Source: Blastopirellula sediminis (GTDB lineage Bacteria; Planctomycetota; Planctomycetia; Pirellulales; Pirellulaceae). From it: DNA of 64,000 bases. Position numbers and translations under genes: made by a program. Positions 1 through 8,782 of this stretch are shown piece by piece. The stretch's first letter is position 1, and every line of letters starts with the position of its first letter. Where the stretch lies: assembly GCF_020966755.1 (NCBI RefSeq), contig NZ_JAJKFT010000010.1:3477513-3541512 (forward strand), in the 5' to 3' direction. Below the pieces are notes generated by a model. That model was not told where the DNA came from, did no database searches, and saw nothing but the letters and a program-made list of their open reading frames with translations.

Positions 1-18
1 TCCCCCCGACGTCCGGCA

Positions 19-1059
19 ATGGAACGCCCGGCGCCAGCTCAAACGGCCGCCGCTCAGCCCGATCGGACTTCGCCCAGCCATCGCAAGCCGTTATACGAAG
101 GCGCCCAAGGGCGCCGTGAACGGATGAAAGCGGCGAAAGCCCCGGTTTGGCGAACTCGCCTTTTCTTGGCGATGATCGCCGGCGTGCTGATCTGGGGAAC
201 GATTACGATCTCTACCGGTCACCGCGGCGGTAAAGGACATGATCCGGCTGCTGGTACCGAAGAAGCGCCGCCGTTTGAAACTGACATTCAACTGGGCGAA
301 CTAGGAGACGCTCCTGGATTTGGTCCGGCCAAGTCGGGTATCGGTCTCGATGCGGACTTCTCTGACGAACACATTCACATGGAAGAGATGAAGCCGGCGA
401 CGACCGCCACGGTCGAAATCGCTCCTCCGCTGCAAAATGGCGGCAACCAAACCGGACCCGATTTCGCTCCGTTTGCGGAACCGGCGCGCGAAGACGAAGC
501 CAGTTATCCGCCGACGCAAGTTAGCGGACGTTCGACGAGCCCGACGATGCCTGTCGGTACGCCGGCGATTAGTTCGGCCGACTTGTTGGGTTCCGGTGGA
601 TCGACCGAATATGTCGCCAGCCGACCCGGCGAAGAAGCTGGTCGGGCTCCGACCTCCGGTGGATCGATGTATGGCGCCGGCGGCAATACGACGCAGGTGC
701 AATACGGCACTCCGGCGCCGACCAATCGTAGCGACGCGAATAAGGATTGGTGGAAGGAAGAGCCTCGTGGCACGGCGCCGGTCGATTCTTCGCCAGACGG
801 ACGCCCGATGTTCGACCAGAATTCGACCCAAATGACGGCCCCGCCGACCGCTCAACTCGGCATGCCGCAGCCAGTTGCTCCTGCCGAAACCGGCAGCCGC
901 TACGGCCAGCAAGGACTTAGCTCGTCCGACCTGTTCGGCCCGGCGCCGAGCGGCGGCCAGCAAAAGTATTACGCACCAGGTGATCCGGCCGCTGATCGAC
1001 CGGCCCAAGCTCGCCTGGACGGATATCTAGTACCGACTCAAGATTCGAGGTTGCGCTAA
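19..1059 (+). CDS. Membrane-anchored low-complexity protein, function unknown
   Basis: This 346-residue protein has a basic, proline-rich N-terminus of about 45 residues. One hydrophobic segment follows at about 47-66, then a long Pro/Gly/Ser/Ala-rich region with no recognisable domain. The arrangement suggests a single-pass anchored protein with a disordered tail. It overlaps the next gene by one base (TAATG), so the two are very likely cotranscribed and translationally coupled. The neighbours are a CpsD-like P-loop protein, an ExeA-like ATPase and a membrane glycosyltransferase, so a structural or adaptor role in polysaccharide export is a reasonable inference. It lies 18 bases from the window edge. 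The ATG at 19 may be internal, and genes of the same operon may lie upstream. Confidence 0.7.
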   Translation: MERPAPAQTAAAQPDRTSPSHRKPLYEGAQGRRERMKAAKAPVWRTRLFLAMIAGVLIWGTITISTGHRGGKGHDPAAGTEEAPPFETDIQLGELGDAPGFGPAKSGIGLDADFSDEHIHMEEMKPATTATVEIAPPLQNGGNQTGPDFAPFAEPAREDEASYPPTQVSGRSTSPTMPVGTPAISSADLLGSGGSTEYVASRPGEEAGRAPTSGGSMYGAGGNTTQVQYGTPAPTNRSDANKDWWKEEPRGTAPVDSSPDGRPMFDQNSTQMTAPPTAQLGMPQPVAPAETGSRYGQQGLSSSDLFGPAPSGGQQKYYAPGDPAADRPAQARLDGYLVPTQDSRLR

Positions 1060-2171
1060 TGAGTTCCGTAGATCGAGCCTTCATTCGTGCGTACGGACCG
1101 GAAGTTCCCTCGTTGGAAGACCCGGCTGCCGAATACACTCGCAGCGGTCCCGTTTTCCCGGGCGGACCAACGGTCGAGCAACTGTACGAGTGGCGCAAGA
1201 AGGGCCTGCGAATTGACCTGCCGGGATCGCCGATCAATGAAGGGGATCTGAGCCCGTTTGCCGAGCAAGCGGCTGCGGTCGAAGAAGAAACGACCGAAGA
1301 GTCGGTCTTCGCTGCATCGGCTCAAAACACCGCCGCCGTCGCTGCGGCCGTCGATCGTATCCTGAAGCGAGTTCGCGCTGAACAACAAACCGCCAAGCCG
1401 GTCGTCGAGCCGATCGCGAAGCAGTCCCCCGCCCCGCAGGCTCCGGCAGTTGAAAAGCCGGCGGCCAAGACGATCGCTCCACCGGCCGGTAAGACGAGCG
1501 ACCGGTTGGAATGGGAAAGCATGTTGTCGAAGTCGAGCACGCCGACGTCGACCTTCCGCCCACAATGGGAAGCGCCCCGTTTCGCCTGGCCGGCCACGAT
1601 CGAGATGTTGCTTGAGCGGGGCGTCGAAGGATTCGCCGAAGTCCGCGCTCGTCTGGCCGAAGTGAGCGGCAATGGAAAGAAAGTGGTCGCCGTCTACAGC
1701 TTCGCCGCTGGCGAAGGTTGCACGACGCTGACCCTTTGCCTGGCGAAACTGTTGGCCGCCTGCGGCATGAAAACGGCGATTGTCGACGCCAGCGAAACGA
1801 ATCCGGAACTCGCGACCCGTTTGGGCGTTCGCGTCGAACATGGTTGGGAAGCGATCGCCCCCGGAGGTCCGACGGTCGAAGACGCCGCGATCCATTCTGT
1901 CGCCGACGATCTGACCCTGGCGCCGAGCCTGACGAAAGGCTCGCCGGACAAACTTGATCAATTGCTGCAAAGCATGAAAGGGAGCTACGACATGATCCTG
2001 GTCGACGTCGGCCAGATTCATGAGATCCCGAACCAGGTGAATCAAATCGACGCCGCGATGATCGTTCGCGATCTCCGGCTTTCGGACGATTCGCAGGTAG
2101 CCGAAGTTGTTCGGCGGCTTGGCAGCGCCGGGATTTCGATCTTAGGCGTCACCGAAAACTTCGTCGGTTAG
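1059..2171 (+). CDS. CpsD/BY-kinase-like P-loop protein with altered Walker A
   Basis: The 370-residue protein has a disordered acidic and proline-rich N-terminal half (about 1-170). Residues 205-370 form a ParA/MinD/CpsD-type nucleotide-binding fold. The Walker A region at 215-223 reads FAAGEGCTT, so the invariant lysine of GxGKT is a cysteine (C221). A Walker A'-like strand (IVDASETNPEL, about 241-251) and a Walker B-like strand (MILVDVGQ, about 312-319) remain. Bacterial tyrosine kinases of capsule systems have this layout and end in a tyrosine cluster. That cluster is absent here, since the protein ends TENFVG. It is probably a regulatory or degenerate relative, working with the ExeA-like ATPase 10 bp downstream. 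A ParA-like protein is the alternative. Confidence 0.75.
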   Translation: MSSVDRAFIRAYGPEVPSLEDPAAEYTRSGPVFPGGPTVEQLYEWRKKGLRIDLPGSPINEGDLSPFAEQAAAVEEETTEESVFAASAQNTAAVAAAVDRILKRVRAEQQTAKPVVEPIAKQSPAPQAPAVEKPAAKTIAPPAGKTSDRLEWESMLSKSSTPTSTFRPQWEAPRFAWPATIEMLLERGVEGFAEVRARLAEVSGNGKKVVAVYSFAAGEGCTTLTLCLAKLLAACGMKTAIVDASETNPELATRLGVRVEHGWEAIAPGGPTVEDAAIHSVADDLTLAPSLTKGSPDKLDQLLQSMKGSYDMILVDVGQIHEIPNQVNQIDAAMIVRDLRLSDDSQVAEVVRRLGSAGISILGVTENFVG

Positions 2172-2181
2172 TTGAACTGAA

Positions 2182-3000
2182 ATGTACGAAGACTATTGGA
2201 ATCTAAACGTTCGTCCGTTTGAAAACACGGCGATTCCGGCGTTCTACTACCCGGCCGAAGCGGCCCAGGGAACGCTGTTGAAATTGCGTTACGCGGTCGA
2301 AAACCGTCGCGGCGCGGCGCTGTTGACCGGCGGCGAAGGGTTGGGCAAAACGCTGCTGGCCCAGTTGCTGCTTGAGCAACTGCCGGAGCAGTTCACGCCG
2401 AAGGTTCACGTCGTCTTTCCGTACATGCCGGCCGATCAACTGCTGGCCTACATCGTTCGTGAGCTGGTCGGCGTTGAGCAATCGGCCACTTCGACCATCG
2501 CTGACAGCGTGCAGGCGATCCGTCGCGGTTTGAGCGAAAACACCCGCGCCGGCAATCACGCCGTGCTGGTGATCGACGAAGCGCACCTGGTCTCCGATTT
2601 CAACGCCCTGGAAACGTTGCGTCTGCTGACCAATCTCGAAACGGACGGGCTGCTCGACATGACGCTGCTGTTGGTCGGGCAGACCGAGATCTTACCGGCG
2701 CTGCGGCGGACTCCGGCCTTTGAAACTCGCCTGGCGGTCAAATGCATGGTCAAACCGCTGACGGTGGACGAAACTGCATCGTACGTGCTGCACCGGCTGA
2801 CGACCGCCGGCGCACGACGCGAGATCTTCGTCCCAGCCGCTTTGGAGCGTCTCCATCAGATCACCGGGGGCGCCCCGCGGCGGATCAATCGGCTGTGCGA
2901 TTTGGCCCTGCTGATCGCCTTTGCCGAAGAACAAGCGGTCATCTCGGCCGACCAGATTGACGCGGTCCACGAAGAGTTGGTCGCGGTTTCTACCGACTAG
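2182..3000 (+). CDS. ExeA/GspA-like AAA ATPase
   Basis: The 272-residue AAA+ ATPase resembles the ExeA/GspA family, which supports assembly of secretion or polysaccharide machinery. It starts with the family-typical MYEDYWNLNVRPFENT. Walker A is GGEGLGKT (50-57), Walker B is AVLVIDEAH (about 127-135), and an arginine-rich winged-helix-like lid (GGAPRRINRLCDLAL) lies near 230-245. The peptidoglycan-binding and membrane segments of full ExeA are missing, so this is the short cytoplasmic form often found beside exopolysaccharide genes. It follows the CpsD-like gene by 10 bp. Its 3' end is followed by the glycosyltransferase gene after about 80 bp. Confidence 0.85.
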   Translation: MYEDYWNLNVRPFENTAIPAFYYPAEAAQGTLLKLRYAVENRRGAALLTGGEGLGKTLLAQLLLEQLPEQFTPKVHVVFPYMPADQLLAYIVRELVGVEQSATSTIADSVQAIRRGLSENTRAGNHAVLVIDEAHLVSDFNALETLRLLTNLETDGLLDMTLLLVGQTEILPALRRTPAFETRLAVKCMVKPLTVDETASYVLHRLTTAGARREIFVPAALERLHQITGGAPRRINRLCDLALLIAFAEEQAVISADQIDAVHEELVAVSTD

Positions 3001-3079
3001 GGGCCTTTGCCTTTCGCGCCTGGTCCCCCAAACTCGATCGGCGATTACAATCTATCGAGTGAATGATTCGCCGCTATCG

Positions 3080-4576
3080 ATGGACTCCCCCCTCACCGCT
3101 CGCCTGTTCTGGCGATCGCTGTTATTGATTGCGCTGTTGGGGCTCGGGTTGCGGATGTTGCCGCTGGCCGAGAGTCTCTGGCTCGACGAACTGCATACGT
3201 CTTGGGTGATCTCCGGCGATTGGGAAGGTCTCGCGAAACGTGCTCGGCAAGGAAACAACAGTCCTCTCTATTTTTGGGGGATGAAGCTGGTCGTCGCTTG
3301 TTTTGGCGACGACGAGTGGACCCTGCGAATGCCGTCGGTCATCTGCGGATGTGCGGCGCTGTGCGGTATCGGGGTGCTGGTGCGGCGTTGGAGCGGTTCA
3401 GGTTTAGCTGGTTGCGTCGCGGCTCTGCTCGTCGCGCTGGATCGCGACATGATCTTCTATGCGACCGAGGCGCGCCCTTATGCCGCAGCACAGTTAGGGT
3501 GTATCGGGGTATTCGCGGTCACGATGCGTCTCTGGCGGGACTTCGATTGGCGGGATGTTTGGATCTGGACGGCATTGGCCGCACTGACGATCCATTTGCA
3601 TATCACGGCGGGCCTGTTTGTCGCCGCTTGTCTGCCTCCGTTAACGTTGGCCGCTTGGGGACATGGCGCCTGGAAGCGATTGGCGCTGATGCTGATCACG
3701 CTGATGGTCTTGCTTGCGCCTCTCTCGTTGCAGTTGCAGGTGATATACGCACGACGACCGAACTGGTCGATCTTTATCCACAGCGGAACCCCGTTGCAGA
3801 TCATCGAGATTCTCCCGATCATTCCCTTCGGTCTCGTGCCGCTTGCGATTGCGTTGGCGGCGAACGCGTTGCTGAAGGACCGAGAGGCGAGCGAGCGACG
3901 AAGCGCCTGGACGGCGATCTATATCTGGGCGATCGTCGCCACCTTGACGCCGATCGGTATCGCGTGGATCGGAACTTACCTGGAATTCACGCCCCTATTT
4001 CTGCGGCGATATTTGATCGGCAGTCAGGCGTTGCTGTTCGTCTGGGCGGGGTTGAATATCGGGCGCATTGACCGATTGTGGGTGAGAGCGATTGGCGCCG
4101 TCGCGATGTCGGCTTCCATCTTCTTCTTTCATTTGCCCGATCATTGGACGCATCAGCGTCGACAAGACTGGCGGGGCGCCGTCGCCATGTTGGACAAGAT
4201 GGAACTGCCGGCGAATACGACGCTGATGATCTCGTCGCGGCTGATCGAAGCGAAGGACCTAACGGCGAACGACGACGGCCTGGCCGATTATTGCCGTTTA
4301 CCGGTCACGGCAATTTATCGCCCTGAGCGAGAGTTCCGCCAGGTGATTCCGCTTCGCTATGGAGCGAGCGGCGATCTGATGCCCTGGCAGCTCAAACTGA
4401 TCGCAGAGCCGCAAACGATCGTCGTACTGGAGCCAGGGGGACGCGATACGGTCCAAGTGACCGCCGCCGAACTATCAAAGTCGATCCCCTGGGCGTCGAC
4501 GTTGCGAATCCTTGACGGAAATCGGGGCTTGCAGATGATTCTCGTTGAGCCGGCTAAAGACCAGCGGGACAAGTGA
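3080..4576 (+). CDS. GT39/PMT-type integral membrane glycosyltransferase
   Basis: This is a hydrophobic protein of 498 residues with about ten or more predicted membrane helices. The first helix is followed by the acidic pair D36-E37 (ESLWLDELHT), the place where polyprenyl-phosphate-sugar-dependent glycosyltransferases carry their catalytic Asp. A soluble region follows from about 390. I chose the ATG at 3080 because upstream in-frame codons run into the ExeA-like gene and encode no plausible membrane start. It is the fourth gene of the plus-strand cluster and probably transfers a sugar from a lipid carrier on the outer face of the cytoplasmic membrane. Acceptor and sugar cannot be read from the sequence. 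Confidence 0.8.
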   Translation: MDSPLTARLFWRSLLLIALLGLGLRMLPLAESLWLDELHTSWVISGDWEGLAKRARQGNNSPLYFWGMKLVVACFGDDEWTLRMPSVICGCAALCGIGVLVRRWSGSGLAGCVAALLVALDRDMIFYATEARPYAAAQLGCIGVFAVTMRLWRDFDWRDVWIWTALAALTIHLHITAGLFVAACLPPLTLAAWGHGAWKRLALMLITLMVLLAPLSLQLQVIYARRPNWSIFIHSGTPLQIIEILPIIPFGLVPLAIALAANALLKDREASERRSAWTAIYIWAIVATLTPIGIAWIGTYLEFTPLFLRRYLIGSQALLFVWAGLNIGRIDRLWVRAIGAVAMSASIFFFHLPDHWTHQRRQDWRGAVAMLDKMELPANTTLMISSRLIEAKDLTANDDGLADYCRLPVTAIYRPEREFRQVIPLRYGASGDLMPWQLKLIAEPQTIVVLEPGGRDTVQVTAAELSKSIPWASTLRILDGNRGLQMILVEPAKDQRDK

Positions 4577-4597
4577 CCCAACGGGACCCCGAGTCGA

Positions 4598-5686
4598 CTA
4601 CTGGTTCATCTGCGTTTGCAATTCTTCGAGCAGACGTTGCAGACGCTCGACTTCGGCTCGCGTCGCTTCATCGACTTCGCCATTCTGAACTCGCCGCTGC
4701 AGACGTTCCGCATGATCCCGCAGGCGACCTAATTGCGACGGGGGAATCGCCGGAGCGACCGGCGGCGCCAAGCGACGCATTTCCTGCATCCGCTGTTCGT
4801 GCTGAGCGCGCATCTCGTCGACCATCCGCTGATGTTCGGCGCGCATACGAGCGAAGTGCTCGTCCATTTGGAACATCGGCTGCGGAATGGGGAGCCCGTC
4901 GACCTGCATCGGCGCGAAGAAACGATTCCCCATCAGTGGGCCGCCGGCTGCGCGGGCTTGATACTTGTCAACAAGTTCGGCCGCTTCGGGATGCTCGTTG
5001 CGCAGTTGATCGAGGTCATCCGCTTTAGCGACTTGCGACTCGCCGTCTCCCTCTTTCCATTCGACGCGGATCGGTCCATTTGGATCCCTCTCGATTTGGA
5101 CGTGCAGCTCGTCGTCGGTGATCTTGATTTCTTCCCGGCCGTTGTTGCGAACGGTCGACATGCTGAAGTTGCGTCCGCGACCACGCATCGCCATGCCATC
5201 CAGGCCGGCGTTAGGAATAGGGCCGAACTCCGGAAATTGACGACGCCCGGGGAGCGTTTGCATCGATTGAACGACGGTGGCGGCCAACTTGGCGGCGGTG
5301 GCGTTTTCTCCGTCGGCAATCCGTTTCAACGCTCGCATCGCATCATCGCGGACAACATGATCTTCGCTAGCGGCGAACGATTTCAGAATCTCGATCGACT
5401 GCGCGACCCGTTCGCCGGCGCCATCGCGGCAAGCTTCTTCCAGCGGAGCGATCGCCGCGGCGCCAAAGTCGCGCAAGATTTCCGCCGCTTCGCGTCGTTC
5501 GGCGAACGTGTCGCTATCGAGTTGGCGAATCGCGCGACGGATCGCACGTTCGGTTTGTTCCGCGTCGAGAGCACGCGTGGGGGCCGTTTGTACTGATTGT
5601 TCCGCCGTCGGATTCTCCGGTTCAGCCGCGACCGCAGGCAGACTGGCCAGCATCAACGACAGGCAGGCGAAAATACGCGTCGACAT
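4598..5686 (-). CDS. Exported HEAT-repeat-like protein with coiled-coil tail
   Basis: The 362-residue protein has a clear signal peptide (MSTRIFACLSLMLASLPAVAA). Residues 40-140 form alpha-helical HEAT-like repeats, for example FAERREAAEILRDFGAAAIAPLEEA. The middle is poorly defined. From about 270 there is a Met/Gln/Arg/Glu-rich helical region (RMQEMRRLAPP and a C-terminal stretch of ERLQR and LLEEL) that probably forms a coiled coil. No enzyme motif is visible. It converges with the glycosyltransferase gene across 21 bp and is a single gene reading towards it. A periplasmic scaffold or binding role is possible but not demonstrated. Confidence 0.7.
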   Translation of the reverse strand: MSTRIFACLSLMLASLPAVAAEPENPTAEQSVQTAPTRALDAEQTERAIRRAIRQLDSDTFAERREAAEILRDFGAAAIAPLEEACRDGAGERVAQSIEILKSFAASEDHVVRDDAMRALKRIADGENATAAKLAATVVQSMQTLPGRRQFPEFGPIPNAGLDGMAMRGRGRNFSMSTVRNNGREEIKITDDELHVQIERDPNGPIRVEWKEGDGESQVAKADDLDQLRNEHPEAAELVDKYQARAAGGPLMGNRFFAPMQVDGLPIPQPMFQMDEHFARMRAEHQRMVDEMRAQHEQRMQEMRRLAPPVAPAIPPSQLGRLRDHAERLQRRVQNGEVDEATRAEVERLQRLLEELQTQMNQ

Positions 5687-5809
5687 AACGTAACGTTCCC
5701 AAGTGCGTTTGGAGTTCTTTATTATCTATTCAATATAACGCTAACGGGCGGCGTGGGGAGTGTTGATTTTCTCGGTCGCGGGAGAGCGACGCAACACTTT
5801 GCCCGTAAT

Positions 5810-6598
5810 TTAATAGAGTCCTGAGCGGCGTTCCTTGGCCGGAAGGACTTCCAGGCACGTGGTCCACCACCCTGTTTCGATCGTCTCGATAAACTCGGCC
5901 GGAAGTCGCTCGCTGGCCATTTCCCGGCTCAGACGCCGAAAATCATACGCCAGCGGCACAAACTGCCAGCTGATCGCTGCATGAGAATCGACGGAAATGA
6001 TCGTGTACCAGACTTCGGTTTGACCGTCGTTGGCGGGACGACCTAAGACACCTACGTTTACGAAGGCTCGGCGGTTCGCTAGCTCGCGCCCCCAATGAAT
6101 CCCGGTGTGGGTCGCCAAAATCAGATCGGCTTGTTGGTCCTCAGAAAGCCAGTCCAAAAAGGAAGTCGACGTCGTCGATTCCCATAAAAATTCGTTGGTT
6201 CGTCGTGGGCTGCCATGACAAAGCAAGATCTTCCGCCCTTCGATCTCTAGCCGGATTTCCGCTGGCAACGTTCGCAGGTAGGCGCGGTTGTCGGTGGAGG
6301 TGTTTTGCAGCGTGTAGTCGTAGCTGATTTGGGCGAAGTAATTGTCGCGTGGATCGGTGTAGCCGCACTGGCAATCGTTCAGCCCGCGACCGATCGAATC
6401 GTCATAGTTTCCACAGACGACCTGAATCTGATGCTCATGCAACAAGGGAAAGACGCGGTCCGGATGGGGGCCAAACGCGCCCAGGTCCCCCAAGCAAAAC
6501 ATTTGGTCGACGCCGCGCGACTTCGCGTCGGCGATCGCCGCGTCCAGCGCTAGATAGTTGTTGTAGACTCCGCCGAAGCAGGCGATCCGCGTCGTCAT
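5810..6598 (-). CDS. Calcineurin-like phosphoesterase family protein with degenerate first motif
   Basis: The 262-residue protein keeps several calcineurin-like signatures: LGDLGAFGPHPD (about 36-47), GNYDD (about 62-66), LLCHGSPRR (about 122-130) and ATHTGIHWGR (about 160-169). The usual first motif, Asp-x-His-Gly-Asn, reads GGVYNN instead, so two metal ligands are missing. The GNYDD form of the third motif occurs in the YfcE-like/serine-threonine-phosphatase-like branch. The start is taken at 6598 because its ATG overlaps the TGA of the upstream radical SAM gene (ATGA). An upstream extension would run deep into that gene. It is the last gene of a three-gene operon. Substrate unknown. Confidence 0.8.
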   Translation of the reverse strand: MTTRIACFGGVYNNYLALDAAIADAKSRGVDQMFCLGDLGAFGPHPDRVFPLLHEHQIQVVCGNYDDSIGRGLNDCQCGYTDPRDNYFAQISYDYTLQNTSTDNRAYLRTLPAEIRLEIEGRKILLCHGSPRRTNEFLWESTTSTSFLDWLSEDQQADLILATHTGIHWGRELANRRAFVNVGVLGRPANDGQTEVWYTIISVDSHAAISWQFVPLAYDFRRLSREMASERLPAEFIETIETGWWTTCLEVLPAKERRSGLY

Positions 6599-7497
6599 GG
6601 CGACTTTCCTGACCCGGCCGCCGTCGACGGATTCGCACAAATCGAGCCGAACTGATAGCAAGTGAAACAGGCGCCATGCGATACCGAGAATGGACGCAGC
6701 GACTCGGCCAGCGTTTGCCCTAGCAGCGAATCGGGGGACTCGACCAGAATTGGGCAGACGTGGACGCCCCGATCCGAGACGACGCGGCTTTGCTCGCAAA
6801 CGAGCTTCGTCGCGTCAAACCCTTCCCACATCTCAGCGGTGATTCGGTCATGCTCCCCATAGCCGCACGACCGCGACTCTTCGGCGCCAAGCCGCAAGGT
6901 TGGCAACAGCTTGATCCGCGGTCGCGCGTATCCGATGTCGCGCAGCACTTGGGCGAACCGGGCGACCACTTCCGTTTCTTCGTCGTCCGGCCAGGTGCGA
7001 ACCGCCGTGATGATCGGCAGAAAATCGTGCTCGACGAGCAAGCCCACTCCGCGCATCGCCCGCTCGAACGTTCCCTCGCCGCGGATCGGATCGTTCGTCT
7101 CCGGCGAAAAGCCGTCAATCGAGACGCGGAACTCCAACGAGTAGATCCCCTGCTCTTCCGCCTCGCGCAGCTGACGTAGCCAATCGGGCTTCAAAACGGT
7201 TCCGTTGGTCAGCACGGTGACAGGTCCGTAAGCGAGCGCCGCGATCAGCATCGGCACGATCTGCGGATGTAAAAAAGGTTCGCCGCCGGTGAAGTAGAAC
7301 TCTTTCACGCCGAGAGTCGCCGCTTCCCGCAAACGAAGTTCAACCTCTTCCAAAGAGAGAAAGCCGAACGAGTCGTTCTTTGGATGGCAACTGACGAAGC
7401 AATGATTACAAGCCAGGTTGCATCGGAGGCCTGCAACTTGAAACCAAAGAGCGTCGAGATGCGACGGATCGACTTGAGGAGTATCGCCTACGGGCAC
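6595..7497 (-). CDS. Radical SAM protein with C-terminal cysteine cluster
   Basis: This is a 300-residue radical SAM enzyme. The 4Fe-4S/SAM site is CNLACNHC (C26, C30, C33), followed by FVSCHPK. FTGGEPFLHP is the GGE SAM-binding motif, and ISIDG/SPETND-like strands follow. The C-terminus has cysteines C277, C280 and C287 (CFTCYQFGSIC) plus an HVCPIL segment, suggesting an auxiliary iron-sulfur cluster of SPASM or twitch type. The start is GTG at 7497, seven bases after the preceding gene, and the 3' end overlaps the phosphoesterase start by four bases. SPASM-like enzymes often modify peptides or mature other enzymes. No precursor peptide gene is visible here. Confidence 0.85.
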   Translation of the reverse strand: MPVGDTPQVDPSHLDALWFQVAGLRCNLACNHCFVSCHPKNDSFGFLSLEEVELRLREAATLGVKEFYFTGGEPFLHPQIVPMLIAALAYGPVTVLTNGTVLKPDWLRQLREAEEQGIYSLEFRVSIDGFSPETNDPIRGEGTFERAMRGVGLLVEHDFLPIITAVRTWPDDEETEVVARFAQVLRDIGYARPRIKLLPTLRLGAEESRSCGYGEHDRITAEMWEGFDATKLVCEQSRVVSDRGVHVCPILVESPDSLLGQTLAESLRPFSVSHGACFTCYQFGSICANPSTAAGSGKSP

Positions 7498-7504
7498 ACG
7501 AACC

Positions 7505-8782
7505 TTACTGGGGATTGGCAGGAAGGAACTGGCGATAGAGATCCAAGTTCTCGCGATCCCCGATGATCGTGAATAGCTGACGAATCTGCTCGAGCCCGTT
7601 CTTGATCAGGAACTGCGAGTTGCGGCCATAGCTTTTGGCGCCCAGCACGTAGAAGTCCGGTTCGGGATTGATCAGCAGCTGCGCGTCTCCGGGCGGCTGG
7701 GCCATGCAATCAGACGAAGCGTTCTCCATCAGTTTTGCGGCCAATTTGATCGGTCCTTCTGTCGCATAGCAATAGTGGATCTGCATCGAGCGCGTTAATT
7801 CGACGTTCGGCACGTAGCCGACGTTGGCGATCACTCGGTCGTATTCATGAACGCCGGGGCGTTTGCCGGCTAGCGTCACTTGAAAGCGATCGCTGTGAGC
7901 ATCGTAGTGGATGCCGGTGACCGGAGCGTTGGGCCAATGCGTCACATGCGGTTCGCTGTCGGCGGCCAAGCCATTCGCTTTCACCGCCAAGCAATCGCGG
8001 GCGGAAAGAGGATCGTCGGTGAAGCGGCGCATCGGGCCTGATGCGTCGGTCTGGTTGTCTTTTCGTGTGATCCAGGTGACCTGCGTATGAAGCGCTTCGC
8101 GAGCGAGCTGACCAAGCGCGCAAACGTTGGTCGCCGCAGAATAGCCGGAGCCGATCACCAGCGTATGCTTGCCGGCGTATTTGTCCCGTTCGTCCCCCAG
8201 AATGTCAGGCAGGCCGAACTCGACGTGCGGACGAGCCTCGACTTCGCCAGTGGCGGGAACTCCGTTGCTGCCGATCCAAGCTGCCTGGCCGAAGAGCCCG
8301 GTGCAATCGATCAGTACGTCGCTCCGATCGATCTGCTCGCGGCCGTCGCTATCTTGCAGCACGACGATAAAGTCGGCGTCGCGTCGCGTCTCTTCGTCGA
8401 CCATGTCCGACTTCGAGAGCCCTTCCCGGCCGACGGCGACCGCTTTCCAACCGCAGTGGAGACTATCGGCCAGCAGGTCAGAGTCGGCAAGAGGTTGGAG
8501 ATAGCGTTCGACGTACTCGGCGCCAGTGAGCAGTTCATTCTCGCCGGGCAACTGCAATTCGTCGGCGAACTGAGCGGACAGCGCGCTGCGAGCCAACGGC
8601 GAACTGTTCATGCCGAACGGGCTGAACATCGGCACGCTTCCCCAGCGGCGAATCGACTCGGCGGGACGGCCTTGCTCGTAGATCGCGACTTCATAGCCAA
8701 GGAAACGAGCGTAGAGAGCGGCTTCGAGGCCGATTGGGCCAGCGCCGAGAATCGTGATTTTCGCCGGAGCGTCGACAGACAT
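7505..8782 (-). CDS. FAD/NAD(P)-dependent oxidoreductase (flavin monooxygenase-like)
   Basis: The 425-residue flavoprotein has an N-terminal FAD dinucleotide fold (ITILGAGPIGLEAALYA, about 9-25) and a second nucleotide-binding motif (LVIGSGYSAAT, about 190-200), plus a late Asn-Val-Gly-Tyr segment (VIANVGYVPN). This two-Rossmann layout fits flavin-containing or lysine/ornithine-type monooxygenases and related NAD(P)H oxidoreductases. I took the start at 8782 (MSVDAPAKITILG), which puts the Rossmann strand just after the N-terminus. The longer reading adds 34 residues of non-conserved character. It is the first gene of the operon with the radical SAM and phosphoesterase genes. The substrate is unknown. 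Confidence 0.82.
   Translation of the reverse strand: MSVDAPAKITILGAGPIGLEAALYARFLGYEVAIYEQGRPAESIRRWGSVPMFSPFGMNSSPLARSALSAQFADELQLPGENELLTGAEYVERYLQPLADSDLLADSLHCGWKAVAVGREGLSKSDMVDEETRRDADFIVVLQDSDGREQIDRSDVLIDCTGLFGQAAWIGSNGVPATGEVEARPHVEFGLPDILGDERDKYAGKHTLVIGSGYSAATNVCALGQLAREALHTQVTWITRKDNQTDASGPMRRFTDDPLSARDCLAVKANGLAADSEPHVTHWPNAPVTGIHYDAHSDRFQVTLAGKRPGVHEYDRVIANVGYVPNVELTRSMQIHYCYATEGPIKLAAKLMENASSDCMAQPPGDAQLLINPEPDFYVLGAKSYGRNSQFLIKNGLEQIRQLFTIIGDRENLDLYRQFLPANPQ

Noticed and set aside
301-1008. Long minus-strand open frame opposite the first gene
   Set aside because: Arg-rich and without recognisable features; it is the antisense shadow of the coding strand in GC-rich DNA.
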